A stretch of 64,000 nucleotides of DNA from Pseudisothecium myosuroides (taxonomy: Eukaryota; Streptophyta; Bryopsida; Hypnales; Lembophyllaceae): contig OX637292.1 in assembly GCA_951799445.1 (NCBI GenBank), forward strand, positions 17,239,296 through 17,303,295, read 5' to 3'. Positions within the stretch are counted from its first letter, which is position 1; each line of letters opens with the position of its first letter. Shown here piece by piece: positions 24,953 to 35,795 of the stretch. The notes under the pieces are model-generated. The model saw nothing but the letters and a program-made list of their open reading frames with translations. It searched no databases and was not told the origin of the DNA. A program made the position numbers and the translations under genes.

Positions 24953-27589
24953 TGTAGTCTCTTGAAATTTTCAATTTTTTGACAATTTGCTGTGAATAGT
25001 GTAAATAGAGACAAATTGACGAAGAGTTCACACAATAGAGTAGTAATATGGACAAATTGCCAGATTAGAAAGGATTTAGAAGAAAAAAACACATAAAAGG
25101 TTTAAGATGGCAAAAGACAAGTTGACTCTACACTTCGGGTTTGAATAGTTGTCTTTAGTTTTGCATATAGCCAGGCAATTTGTCATTTTTCTCTCTCTCA
25201 CTTTCTCGGTTATCAAATATCTTTTGTCAAATTGTCTCGTCTTCATGTACTCTGAACTTCTTCAATAATATAATATTTCTTATAAACAATTTGTCTATAA
25301 GCTCTAAATTTAGATCCAGGGGTTGGACTAAATTGAGCATTCTATAATTTCCAGTCAAGATCCAGTGATTGGATCCTCTGAACTGTGAATTAATTTAACA
25401 AATTGTCTTGAGTATCCAGTGATTGGATCTCTTCGTTTACTTGTGACTAATTGTCTTCCTGGTGCTTGTGTTTTGATTGTGGAATTTATAAAATTGTGAG
25501 CTTGTTTGTGTTGATCCAATGAGTAGATTGTAACACTAGGCAACTTGTCGAATTCTTTTGCGAACCAGTGAACAGGCTCTGCTACTGTGAGAGACGTCAA
25601 GGTGATTGTAAATTCTTTGTGTAGAATTGTGTGCAGATTTCTTGTGATGAATTTATGGTTGTTGAAATGATTTGTGTAACAAATTGTCGGTGAAATTATG
25701 TGTGTGCTTACTCTGCTGGAATTATGGGTCGTGATTTATGTATTGAGTTGTTGAAACTGTGTGGTGCAAATTTGTGCGAATTATGTGGTTGTGAATACAT
25801 GTTAAGACAAATTGACTGAATTAGTTTTTGTATCATGAGTGTATGAGTTGAATTGTCGGAGTGTTACTGTGAGGAAATGGATGGCAATTTATCGGGATTG
25901 GAAGTCAATTTGTCTGTGTTGCTCTCGTAAAACGAACGAAGCAGACGATTTGTCAACCAGTCTGTCAATGGTGATGCTGCGGAGGCTGTGAGCAGACCAA
26001 GACAATTTGCCAAGCCAGGGATGCAGAGAGGAAGATCAACTGACTTCCAGCTAAGTTTTTAAATCCTTCTAATTCATAAATTTGACAAATTGTCTTGATT
26101 AATTTATATCTTTGTGTAGTTAAATTACATCTATTACATGAGTTAATAGTTTTGAAATGAGTATCAGAGATTCAGTATAGAATTGGACTTAGACAAATTG
26201 TCAAAATAGTAGAGGTGATTCATAAGAGAGAATTAGATCAAGTTTCTAATACCTGGCAGAGATATATGAAAAGTTGTCTAAAATGGTCACAATGAATTTA
26301 AATAATTGAATTATGTTGAATGGTATAACTGGGAGTGTGTGTGATTGAAATCGGGAGAGCTGAGTATGAAGCATTGAATCCAGGTATGACAATTTGACTT
26401 AGTCTCATGTGCTTGATGTATGAAATTAAATTGTATCAAATTGGTGTATGTGTGATTGAATCCTGTGTTGTGAGTGCATAGTTAAGTTGTCTAGAATTGA
26501 ATTGAATTCTTCATGATTGAAATTCTGAGATGATAATACAATAAGTAGAATAAAAACGAATTGTCTGGATCCCTGGGTGTTAGCCTGGATTTAGATTAGG
26601 GATCTAACAGACAATTTGTCTTGGATATGGTGACACTGTTTAAACAATTCAGTCACAGTGGGTCGGGATTACAGGACAAATTGACGTAGTACCAAACTGG
26701 GCCGCAGATAGTGTAGTAGTGTACAGACAACTTATTGATATAAATTTAGTTTACTGAAAATTGATTTATCCCTGAGATTAGTAGGATCAGGAGATACTTA
26801 GTGAGACAAATTGACTGAGTATTGAGTGGAGTATTGTCCTGATTGATAATTAGGTCAATTTGTATGAGTAGCGGTGAATATAGAAATGCTGTGGTTATAT
26901 GAATGGTGTGTTGGATAAATTGCCTTGTTGTTGTTGATGTTATAAATTGTATTGCATTACACACTCATTCCCCCTGCATTAGTATAGGGACAATTTGTTG
27001 TAGAGGACTGGGACTGTTTTGATACTCATTTAAAATTAGTAATTTGGCTAGCTAAGTAGTGACTGGACAAATTGTTATGGTAAAAAAAACTTTATGGTAA
27101 TTAAGGAATCTATATATTATATATAAATATATATGCGAATTGTTGCATTTAAAAGTCTAGATCATGCATGACAAATTGTTGAACAACCTGACAAATTGTC
27201 TTGAAATACCCCTAGCATACTAGACAGGACCGAGACAGCAATCATGCGTCCCATAGCATTATTTAATGGACTGGCCAACAAATTATTCCCTTGGGTATAA
27301 GAGTGTACAAATTGTCTATTAAGAAATAGTATGATAGTTCATATTGAATTCCTTTCCATCCTAGGAAACAAGTGACTATTTGACCATTCCCAAGATTTTA
27401 GAACTTCTCTACTATTTCCTGGGGTTGTTGTCTATAAATCAAACTACAAAACAAAGTAAACAAGTATCCACCATACAAAACGAGTGACTTTAGTCATAAA
27501 ACATCAGACTTATTGACCTTTCCTAGAGGAATTACCCCCCTATATTTATTGTCTTGGGGTTTTGTCGAGTAGGCAAAATCTACATTACA
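24953..27589 (+). repeat. 5' LTR
   Basis: 2637 bp, TGTAGTC...ATTACA. Contains about thirty variants of GACAAWTTGTC (exact at 26084, 26192, 26610 and 27190), roughly one per 85 bp. Has a candidate TATA box at 27120-27128. No gene; the minus-strand frames at 25355-25600 and 26746-26964 are chance frames duplicated in the 3' LTR. Confidence 0.97.
27120..27128 (+). promoter_or_regulatory. candidate LTR TATA box
   Basis: TATATAAAT lies about 470 bp before the end of the LTR, a suitable place for the U3/R boundary. The same site is at 43284-43292 in the 3' LTR. The neighbourhood is AT-rich, so this is a prediction only. Confidence 0.45.
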
Positions 27590-27592
27590 TTT

Positions 27593-27610
27593 TGGCGCCG
27601 CTGCCGGGGA
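27593..27610 (+). promoter_or_regulatory. primer-binding site (tRNA-Asp type)
   Basis: TGGCGCCGCTGCCGGGGA starts 4 bp after the 5' LTR. It matches the complement of the 3' end of plant tRNA-Asp(GUC), ...CCCCGGCAACGGCGCCA, at all but one base. This primer is typical of Athila-type Ty3/gypsy elements. Confidence 0.9.
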
Positions 27611-27959
27611 AAGGTCCTGGCTAATGGTGGCTAAAATGTAGAGTAGAAATACCTTTATTTAGATTTTATCCATATTCAGAGAAAATAAATTTTAAGAAAA
27701 ATTATCTAAAGAAATTAGATTATGTATCTTCCATTATAGAATTCTAAGACTAGAAATGGAATGACATGTATTTTCTTTATTAGAAAATTCTTAAAATTGG
27801 AACTTTTGATTTTGGATAAACTTTAGGAAGGTAAGGGATACTTATTACTTATAAAAATTTAGAAAATAAAATTTAGAAAATAAAAATAAAAATAAAAAAA
27901 TAAAAAAATAAAAAAATAATTATTATTATTATGGTAGATACCTTATTAGAGCCGTAAAC

Positions 27960-28532
27960 ATGGGTCAATGCACGAAAATAACCCAAGAAATCATAAACGA
28001 GGTTTTAGCAGATGTCTTCCCTAAAGAGGACAAAGTAGAACAACCCCCAATTCCAAATTGTTGTAAAAGGACCATACCTATAGAAACATTGTTAAGTTAT
28101 AATCGTGCTACCAACCCCTTGAAACCACCCACATCAACTTCTAGAAACATAAACTTGACAGAAAGTAGGGCATACACTAAAGCAAAAATCCAAGGTCGTA
28201 GAGAGGGTCATAATTGTCATTTTTGTGGAGAAACTGGTCACATTAAAAACACCTGTTTTAAGAAACAAGAATTTGATAGTACAAGAAGAATTCCTCCTAC
28301 CCCTTTTTCTAGACCTACAATTCCAATTCAATTTTTCAAACCACCTCTTCCAACACAACAGTATGTCTCATATGATTCAGGTTTTGAAAATATACTTAGA
28401 AGTTTGAATCATTTAGGAAATCCTAAAACGCCCATAGGAAATTTACTTCAATTAAGAACTGTTATTAACACGTTAATTTATTTTCACCCATCACAAAGTG
28501 TAATTCGTGAAATTAGGTCAAATTTACACTAG
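27960..28532 (+). CDS. leader ORF 1 with one zinc knuckle
   Basis: A 190-aa ORF between the primer site and gag. It has a single CCHC zinc knuckle, CHFCGETGHIKNTC (about residues 88-101), flanked by Pro/Thr-rich sequence, so it probably binds nucleic acid. It starts MGQCTK; a Gly at position 2 followed by Cys might be lipid-modified, but residue 6 (Lys) does not fit the usual N-myristoylation consensus. Ty3/gypsy elements do not normally have a separate zinc-knuckle ORF before gag, since those motifs sit in Gag (where this element has four more). It may be an extra nucleocapsid or a captured protein. Confidence 0.6.
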   Translation: MGQCTKITQEIINEVLADVFPKEDKVEQPPIPNCCKRTIPIETLLSYNRATNPLKPPTSTSRNINLTESRAYTKAKIQGRREGHNCHFCGETGHIKNTCFKKQEFDSTRRIPPTPFSRPTIPIQFFKPPLPTQQYVSYDSGFENILRSLNHLGNPKTPIGNLLQLRTVINTLIYFHPSQSVIREIRSNLH

Positions 28533-28555
28533 AAATTATATGTAAATGAATTACA

Positions 28556-29074
28556 ATGGGACACTTGTTTCCGTGGGAAGCTCCAGAAATAATAGACGAC
28601 TACTATTCAGGACCTTGTCTTTTTATGGCCCTTTACCGTTTATATAAAAACGCATATTTTGGGCAAGGTTTCCAGTTAAGTGGAATCCATATAAAAGACA
28701 AGCAGTTAAAAGAAAACATAGACCAACTACCTTTAGACATAAAGAGGATTATTTTTAGTAAAGTTTGGCAAAAGCTTGAACTCAAGAAAGGATTTGCTGT
28801 GAAAAGTGGAGAATTGCTTTTTGATTTTTCCCTACACTATTTAATTAGTCAATACGGGAAATTAAAATCTCAAACTAAAAGCAAAGTACCTAAAGCATAT
28901 GCTGCTTGGACTGGCACTCAAATTATAAATAGAATTTATATATTTACTTATGGACCCATGAATCCAGCAGTAACTCCACTTATCCCAGACTTTATGTGTA
29001 AAGAGAAAATAAATCCTTTAAGTCCATCGTTTAGTCTAGTCTGCCCGACTAGTTTTAGTTACCTCCGTCTGTAA
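28556..29074 (+). CDS. leader ORF 2, unknown
   Basis: A 172-aa ORF, 23 bp after leader ORF 1, starting MGHLFPWEAPE. Composition is protein-like (aromatic and hydrophobic residues well mixed) but I recognise no domain. It is in the same frame as Gag-Pol; the roughly 200 bp between them has few stops (TAA at 29072, TAG near 29138, TAA at 29279). The stop context CT|GTAAGAG could also be a splice donor, which would remove that stop; I saw no clear acceptor. An N-terminal extension of Gag on a spliced RNA is possible but unproven. Confidence 0.45.
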   Translation: MGHLFPWEAPEIIDDYYSGPCLFMALYRLYKNAYFGQGFQLSGIHIKDKQLKENIDQLPLDIKRIIFSKVWQKLELKKGFAVKSGELLFDFSLHYLISQYGKLKSQTKSKVPKAYAAWTGTQIINRIYIFTYGPMNPAVTPLIPDFMCKEKINPLSPSFSLVCPTSFSYLRL

Positions 29075-29281
29075 GAGCAATATCCCATATCGATTGTCCC
29101 GACCCGAAATCTCTACTATAAGAACCCAAGTCAAGTATAGAGGGATAACTTCGGGAGCATTGGGAGCTCGTTACCTCGACATGTTGTGATAAAGGGTCCC
29201 CAATGTTTCCCGGGGTTTTTGTTGCAAAAACTTGGACTTAACCTTTTACCTAAAAAAATTCTTTCTCTATGGCCTCTGTAA

Positions 29282-32200
29282 ATGACTGGCAAAAAGCCTG
29301 ATCGTTTATTAAGAGACGCCACACGAAAAATTCAGGCAGAAAGTAAACCAAAACATAGAAGAACAGCGGCTACTTACATTAATCCTTGTTTTTCACCACC
29401 TAAACCTCCTCCTAGTCCTGTAGATCCCACTACTGCAGAATCATCTATCAGACAATTTCAAAGATTAGTTACAGATTCTACCCAGAATGAATCTCAAAGT
29501 GATATAACTGAATCAGAAATTGATTTTGAAGTTAGTGCTAACCTATTTAAAGGATTTGAGGAATCTACAAGGGGAGAAATAGCTGCTCAAGGAACTCCCT
29601 TAACGGATACTGCTACATCTTTAGAAAGGGAAGAATTTCCTTATCTCATAACTGAAGATTCTGTAAGTCAAGTACTGCACCAATCTTCAGTTAGTCCACA
29701 AAGAACGTCTATTAGTCCTTTAAGAACACCCACACCAGTATCTCCTAGAACACCTAATCCAGTTGAAAATTTATTTTCCACACCAAAACAATTTAATCTT
29801 TCTACACCTAGACCAGGTGATTATAGAACTAGTGCTGCTTTAACAGAGTATTTAAGAAATACATGGAATGAAGAAAGTCCTAGTGTGTTAGATAGATTAG
29901 AAAATTATTTATCACCACTTAGAGACGATAGAAGAGCTTCTTCCTCTGGTTCGGCACAACCAAAGAGAATTGAATCTCCACCTGAATCTCTACCTCATTT
30001 GGAAATATCTTCAGGACAATTTATAAACTATAATTTGGACGAAAATATTAACCCTTATAGTTTGCAAGGATCACCTTTTGCATTAAGCTTAGAACCTTTT
30101 CAACCGTTCCAAAGTCTTCCACCTTTGCAACCTTTTCAAATTCTTCAAACTCTTCAATCAGAATCAGAATTATCTGAAGATTCTGATCTAGATTTAGAAA
30201 ACCCAGAATTTGAAGAAGATACGTGGGTAGAAGACTATAACATGGCACAACGTCCTTTTAATTTGGTCACTTTGCCTCAATATTATGGTCAAGCAGGCAC
30301 TGATCCTGACTACCATATGAGTAGATTCGAAATAGTATGTGCAGCCAATATGATACCTGAAGCCAATTTCCTTGTAACATTTCCTGCAACACTGCTAGGG
30401 ACTGCTCAGGAATGGTATCAAACACATAACCCATTTGTCAATTGGCAAGCATTAAAAGATGCATTTTTGACCAGATTTCGACCATTAGCTTTTACAGAAA
30501 GTCTACAGGAACGTTTAAGAACCATAAGAATGATGTTAGGAGAAACTGTTGATAGCTATTATGGTAGAATGGACTATATTTTGCAAAGATGGCGAGGTCA
30601 TGGGATTCCTGATGCCTATTTAACTGGAATTTTTGTAGGAGGTTTATATCCTCCTGAATTTAAAATATCCATTAAGGAAAAGAATCCTGTTGACCTAGCC
30701 ACTGCATTAACCTATGCTAAACATTATGAAGAAGCCAGAATAGGGGAAGATCAGATGACTAGTATAGATCTTGGTATGTATCCCCCAAATCTAGCATATC
30801 CTCCCTTGGGAAATCAAGGAGTACCCTATCAACAAGTTGTTTATCAGACACCACCCCTAAGAACATATCCTGCACAAACAATCCAACCTACCATAGCAAT
30901 ACCTCCTAAACTTGAGGTCAAAGACCCAAAGACAGATCTCTTAAGTAAATTAGTAGAAAAAATGGCAGACCTAAGGGTTCAAATCACTAATGCCCCAGTT
31001 AAAAGGTCAAAACCTAACAATACCAGGACAAATGTCTGGTGTACAAATTGTCAAGGGCATGGTCATTTACCTTCCGAATGTCCATCACCTACTACGGGAA
31101 ATACTGATAATAGATCTCGTTGCACTTTTTGTGGAGGAAATCATCCCACTGAAAAGTGTTGGAATTTAGCAGCAATGAAAGAAGATTGGAGAACTGTAAA
31201 ACAAGTCTTGCAAGTTGATTCTACTAAACCTTGGGTCAACAAAACAAATATTAATAAAAGACCTTTTTCTAGACCCAATAGTGGATCACCCTATAAGTCA
31301 AATGACAATCGACCCCGTTGGGGTGATAATTATAATGAACCTCCCGTTTGGAATGGACCTCCATCTAACCCTAACACCCACCGTTATGGTCCACCAGAAA
31401 GGGGAAAGCAAGTGGTGTGTTATAGATGTGGGGAATTAGGTCATTACTCTAATGAATGTCCCAACCCTAGAAAACAAGTAGGATACTCACCATTTTGTGG
31501 CAGATGTCATCAACAAGGTCATTTACCTGAAGACTGCACTGCCCCACCTAGAAAATTTCCACCTTCTGAGAGAGATTATCCTAGACCTAAACAAGTCCAA
31601 TTCCAAGCAGAAGGAAATACCAGACCTTCAAATCATATTTCCCATTCTATTTTTGAACCAAACTCAGAAAATGTCTTTGTAGCCACAAGAGCTACAATAG
31701 CTCAACAAAATTTACTAAACAACCAAATTTCTGATAATTTTGAAAGTGAATTTGAAGTACCTAAAATTATAATGCCAAGAGCATCTTTACAACCAAATTT
31801 AACACAAGAAAAAGAAGTGATACCTCCAGTAAAAATCCCTTTAGATTCCAACCATCCTAATAAAGAAATGACTTGGAAGGAAATGCAAGAAAAATTTCTT
31901 AAACAACCTAGTCAACCCCAATCAACTATACCACCACAAGTCATAAATCCACCAGTAAATTTACCAACAATTTCTACTAATACTATCCCTAGTTTTTATC
32001 AAATTCCTGCAAAGAGAATAAATTTAAAAAGTCAAGTTCCACCAAAACGTAAAATGCCTAGATCTATGAAATTAACATCTGGCATGGAACCATATGATGT
32101 TTTGGCTAACCTTGATAAACTTCAACCTGAAATTAGTATGAAACAATTACTAGCAATTTCTCCTAAATGCAGAAGTGACTTGAGTACAGCATTAGTGAGA

Positions 32201-35200
32201 AAAAGGGTTAAACCTTTGGAAATTCATGAAATTTCCATGGATCCAGGAGCCCCTACGGTAGATGTAATAATTGATGGATCTTTAATAAATGGAGTTCAAA
32301 TTGATAGTGGATCTAGTGTTAATCTCATGAACTTCGAAACTATGGAAGAATTGGGATTAACCACTATGACCTCAACTCCAATTATTTTAAGAATGGCTGA
32401 CCAAAGTAGAGTTAAACCTATGGGAATCCTAACACAAATTGTGACAACCATAGGTGGGATAGACTATAAAGTTGATTACATAGTGTTCAAATTCACAGAG
32501 TCTATTTCCTCATATCCCATTTTATTGGGAAGACCATGGTTATACTCAGCAAAAGCGAGAGATGACTGGGGCAAAGGAACCTTAACCATAGGTAAAGGAC
32601 TAAATAGAATTATTTTGCCTCTTTTTCCCACAAAATATGGGGGTGAAACCCAAGAGGACGGAACTAGTGTCACCTCAGAAAACCAAACGGATAATGAGAG
32701 TGAAACTAGTGAGGAAGAACAAACACAAAAAGTTAATAAAGAAATGCCTTATAAAAGTATTGGTTTAGGTGAATATTTCACCCCACTAGCAAATATAGAA
32801 GATTCAGATGATGCTATTTTGGCATGGGAAAATTCTGAAGTCCTAAATATAGGTATTGATGAAAATTCAGAATTAGAACCCGAATCCCAATCTGAGGAAA
32901 GAGAAATAGATGACATGTTTGTTCATAGTGATACCACTCCTTTACAAAGAAAAGACTTTAAAGAATCTTTAAACACACCATTACAAGACATGAATTTAGG
33001 AACTAATGAAAATCCTAAAATTATCAGAGTTTATTCTAAAATGACCAAAGTCGAATTTAAATATTGGTCTAACTTCTTTAAAAGACATAGAAGTTCATTT
33101 GCATGGAACTATACGGATTTAAAAGGTGTTCCACCTGAAATTTGTGAACACAAAATAATGCTAGAACCTGATTCTAAACCAGTGAGGCAAAGACAATATA
33201 GGATGAACCCCAAATATTCCTTAATGGTCAAAGAGGAAATTGACAAGCTTTTAGCTTGTGGATTTATCTTTGAAGTACCATATAGTGAATGGGTATCTCC
33301 AATTGTCGTAGTTCCTAAAAAGAATGGAAAACTTAGAATATGTCAAGACTATCGAAAATTAAATAGTGTGACCAAAAAGGATTATTTTCCTTTACCATTC
33401 ACAGACACCTTATTAGATGGTGTGGCTGGTCATGAATGTTATTCCTTTATGGACGGATTTTCTGGATATAATCAAATCCAAATTGCTCAAATTTATAGGC
33501 TATTAACTGCCTTTACTACTGACTGGGGTATTTATGCCCATACCAAAATGCCATTTGGTTTGTGTAATGCCCCAGCCACCTTTCAAAGGTTAATGACCAT
33601 AGCCTTTCAATTATATCTGAGAAAATTTATGGAAATATTTTTAGATGATTTCTGCGTCTATAGCACAAAAGATAAACATGCAGAATGTCTAGAAAAATGT
33701 TTTGTCCAGTGTGAGAAATATGGTATATCTATTAATGCAGCTAAGTCCCAATTTGCTGTACCTTTTGGCAAATTGGTAGGTCACATCGTCTCTAGCCAAG
33801 GCATTGCCACAGACCCAGATAAAGTTGCTATTATAGTCCAATTATCTCAGCCTAATACCATTACAGAAGTTAGAGCCTTTTTAGGTCATGTTGGGTATTA
33901 TAGGCGATACATATACAAGTATGCTAATATAGCAATACCTCTGACCGAATTAACTAAAAAGACTGAAACTCCTCCTATTTGGACAGAAGCTTGTACAAAA
34001 GCATTTGAAACTCTAAAACACAAATTAACAACTGCACCTGTCTTAATTCCCCCTGATTGGAATAAAGATTTTGAGGTATATGTTGATGCATCTAATGTTG
34101 CAATAGGAAGTGTGTTAAGTCAAAAAGATGAAAAAGGACATGATAAACCAATTTATTTTGCAAGTCGCCAATTGGCGGCTGCAGAAAAGAATTACACAGT
34201 AACAGAAAGAGAAGCCTTAGGAATGATCTTTTCTGTTCAAAAATTCAGACACTATTTGTTGGGTTATAAGTTTACTTTTCATGTAGATCATGATGCATTA
34301 AAATACATGATAAATAAACCCCAACTTAGTGGTCGAATAGCTCGATGGGTTCTATTACTACAAGAATTTAATTTCACTATTCAAGTGAGACCTGGAAAAA
34401 GTCATGCTAATGCTGACCATCTTTCTAGGATAAACCAAGAATTAGGAAGTGAACCTATAAATGATGAATTTCTTGATGCTGCCTTATTTCAAGTTGAGGT
34501 TATACCTACAGAATATGCAGACATTATTCATTTTCTTTCCACAGGACAATTCCCTTTAGAATATTCTGATAAACAAAAGAAAATGTTAGCCTATAAAACT
34601 AGCCCTTATACCCTAATTGGTGGGATGCTTTATAAAAAGGGAAAAGATGAAATACTAAGACGATGTATTAACCCTAGTGAAGTACCCTTAGTCCTAGAAG
34701 GCTGCCACACCGATGTTTGTGGAGGGCACTTTGCAGGATTAGTCACTGCCCAGAAAGCATTGCAATCAGGCTATTGGTGGCCCACAATGTTTTCTGATGC
34801 AGCAGTATATACACGAAAATGTGATCCCTGCCAGAGAGTAGGAAAACCCACACCTACTACTGCTATGCCCTTAGTCCCAATTTTAGCCCAAATTTTATTT
34901 GAAAAATGGGGCATAGACTTTGTAGGTCCAATTAACCCACCAAGTAGAGAAGGAAGAAAAAGATACATTCTTGTGGCAACTGAATATGTAACTAAATGGG
35001 CTGAGGCCCTTGCCACAAGAAATGACGATGCCAATACAGTGGCTAAATTCTTATATGAGAATATTATTACCCGATTTGGTTGCCCCAAAGAATTGGTTAG
35101 TGATAGGGGTACCCATTTTATAAATGACACCATTACAAAATTAACAGAAAAATATTTTATAAAACATAGAAAAACTAGTCCTTATCATCCAAGAGCAAAT

Positions 35201-35761
35201 GGACAAACTGAAAAGACCAATGGTATTTTGTGTAAAATTATTACCAAAACAGTCCAAAGGTCTAATATAGATTGGGATGCAAGAGTCCTAGATGCTTTAT
35301 GGGCTTATAGGACTGCTTACAAAGTTACTACTAAAAATACTCCTTTTCAACTAGTCTATGGACAAGAAGCAATTCTACCAATTGAATTGGAAGTACAATC
35401 TTTAAGAATTGCCCTAGATCATAGACTAGGTGATATGGAATCTTTACAAGAGAGAATGGTCATGTTGGAAAAATTAGATGAAACTAGACGTCAAGCCTAT
35501 TTAAATACTTTGGCTATTCAAAATCGAAGAAAAAGTTACTATGATAGTAAACTAATACCCAAGAATTTGTTACCGGATGATTTAGTTCTTTTATTTGATA
35601 GTCGATTCCAAAAATTTCCAGGCAAATTCAAAATGCGATGGTTTGGCCCGTATAAAGTTTTAAAATCATATTCTAATGGGTCTGTCGAATTGCAGGATTT
35701 TGCCGGTAATATTCATTCTACAAGGTATAATGGTTATCGTTTAAAACCTTACATAACTTGA
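29282..35761 (+). CDS. Gag-Pol polyprotein (2159 aa)
   Basis: One uninterrupted frame. Residues 1-320: low-complexity Ser/Pro/Glu-rich. About 320-500: retrotransposon Gag (LGTAQEWY, LKDAFLTRFRP). About 587-755: four CCHC/CCHC-like zinc knuckles (CTNCQGHGHLPSEC, CTFCGGNHPTEKC, CYRCGELGHYSNEC, CGRCHQQGHLPEDC). Protease: IDSGSSVNLM with catalytic Asp1008, and ILLGRPWL. RT: Asp1391 (SFMDGFSGYNQI) and Asp1455-Asp1456 (FLDDF). RNase H: Asp1602 (VDAS) and Glu1644. Integrase: HHCC finger from about 1809, then Asp1879, Asp1941 and Glu1977 (D,D-35-E), then the GPY-type motif. All catalytic residues are present, so it is probably functional. Gag and Pol are fused without a frameshift. The frame holds hardly any GACAAWTTGTC words (nearest: TACAAATTGTC at 31042). 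Confidence 0.97.
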   Translation: MTGKKPDRLLRDATRKIQAESKPKHRRTAATYINPCFSPPKPPPSPVDPTTAESSIRQFQRLVTDSTQNESQSDITESEIDFEVSANLFKGFEESTRGEIAAQGTPLTDTATSLEREEFPYLITEDSVSQVLHQSSVSPQRTSISPLRTPTPVSPRTPNPVENLFSTPKQFNLSTPRPGDYRTSAALTEYLRNTWNEESPSVLDRLENYLSPLRDDRRASSSGSAQPKRIESPPESLPHLEISSGQFINYNLDENINPYSLQGSPFALSLEPFQPFQSLPPLQPFQILQTLQSESELSEDSDLDLENPEFEEDTWVEDYNMAQRPFNLVTLPQYYGQAGTDPDYHMSRFEIVCAANMIPEANFLVTFPATLLGTAQEWYQTHNPFVNWQALKDAFLTRFRPLAFTESLQERLRTIRMMLGETVDSYYGRMDYILQRWRGHGIPDAYLTGIFVGGLYPPEFKISIKEKNPVDLATALTYAKHYEEARIGEDQMTSIDLGMYPPNLAYPPLGNQGVPYQQVVYQTPPLRTYPAQTIQPTIAIPPKLEVKDPKTDLLSKLVEKMADLRVQITNAPVKRSKPNNTRTNVWCTNCQGHGHLPSECPSPTTGNTDNRSRCTFCGGNHPTEKCWNLAAMKEDWRTVKQVLQVDSTKPWVNKTNINKRPFSRPNSGSPYKSNDNRPRWGDNYNEPPVWNGPPSNPNTHRYGPPERGKQVVCYRCGELGHYSNECPNPRKQVGYSPFCGRCHQQGHLPEDCTAPPRKFPPSERDYPRPKQVQFQAEGNTRPSNHISHSIFEPNSENVFVATRATIAQQNLLNNQISDNFESEFEVPKIIMPRASLQPNLTQEKEVIPPVKIPLDSNHPNKEMTWKEMQEKFLKQPSQPQSTIPPQVINPPVNLPTISTNTIPSFYQIPAKRINLKSQVPPKRKMPRSMKLTSGMEPYDVLANLDKLQPEISMKQLLAISPKCRSDLSTALVRKRVKPLEIHEISMDPGAPTVDVIIDGSLINGVQIDSGSSVNLMNFETMEELGLTTMTSTPIILRMADQSRVKPMGILTQIVTTIGGIDYKVDYIVFKFTESISSYPILLGRPWLYSAKARDDWGKGTLTIGKGLNRIILPLFPTKYGGETQEDGTSVTSENQTDNESETSEEEQTQKVNKEMPYKSIGLGEYFTPLANIEDSDDAILAWENSEVLNIGIDENSELEPESQSEEREIDDMFVHSDTTPLQRKDFKESLNTPLQDMNLGTNENPKIIRVYSKMTKVEFKYWSNFFKRHRSSFAWNYTDLKGVPPEICEHKIMLEPDSKPVRQRQYRMNPKYSLMVKEEIDKLLACGFIFEVPYSEWVSPIVVVPKKNGKLRICQDYRKLNSVTKKDYFPLPFTDTLLDGVAGHECYSFMDGFSGYNQIQIAQIYRLLTAFTTDWGIYAHTKMPFGLCNAPATFQRLMTIAFQLYLRKFMEIFLDDFCVYSTKDKHAECLEKCFVQCEKYGISINAAKSQFAVPFGKLVGHIVSSQGIATDPDKVAIIVQLSQPNTITEVRAFLGHVGYYRRYIYKYANIAIPLTELTKKTETPPIWTEACTKAFETLKHKLTTAPVLIPPDWNKDFEVYVDASNVAIGSVLSQKDEKGHDKPIYFASRQLAAAEKNYTVTEREALGMIFSVQKFRHYLLGYKFTFHVDHDALKYMINKPQLSGRIARWVLLLQEFNFTIQVRPGKSHANADHLSRINQELGSEPINDEFLDAALFQVEVIPTEYADIIHFLSTGQFPLEYSDKQKKMLAYKTSPYTLIGGMLYKKGKDEILRRCINPSEVPLVLEGCHTDVCGGHFAGLVTAQKALQSGYWWPTMFSDAAVYTRKCDPCQRVGKPTPTTAMPLVPILAQILFEKWGIDFVGPINPPSREGRKRYILVATEYVTKWAEALATRNDDANTVAKFLYENIITRFGCPKELVSDRGTHFINDTITKLTEKYFIKHRKTSPYHPRANGQTEKTNGILCKIITKTVQRSNIDWDARVLDALWAYRTAYKVTTKNTPFQLVYGQEAILPIELEVQSLRIALDHRLGDMESLQERMVMLEKLDETRRQAYLNTLAIQNRRKSYYDSKLIPKNLLPDDLVLLFDSRFQKFPGKFKMRWFGPYKVLKSYSNGSVELQDFAGNIHSTRYNGYRLKPYIT

Positions 35762-35776
35762 GGACAAGTTCTGAAT

Positions 35777-35795
35777 TAAGTAGAGGGCAGGCTAT
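35777..35795 (+). promoter_or_regulatory. second polypurine-tract-like site just after pol
   Basis: TAAGTAGAGGGCAGGCTAT, 16 bp after the pol stop, resembles the sequence at the 3' LTR border, TAAGTAGGGGGCTATGTA (41103-41120). It may be a relic of the 3' end of an ancestor lacking the extra ORF, or a second plus-strand primer. Confidence 0.45.

Noticed and set aside
25355..26964. Minus-strand ORFs in the LTRs (also at 41519-41764 and 42910-43128)
   Set aside because: Short, no motif, duplicated only because LTRs are duplicated, and the dispersed word contributes much of their content.
27960..27977. N-myristoylation signal in leader ORF 1 (MGQCTK)
   Set aside because: Position 6 is Lys instead of a small residue, so the usual consensus fails.
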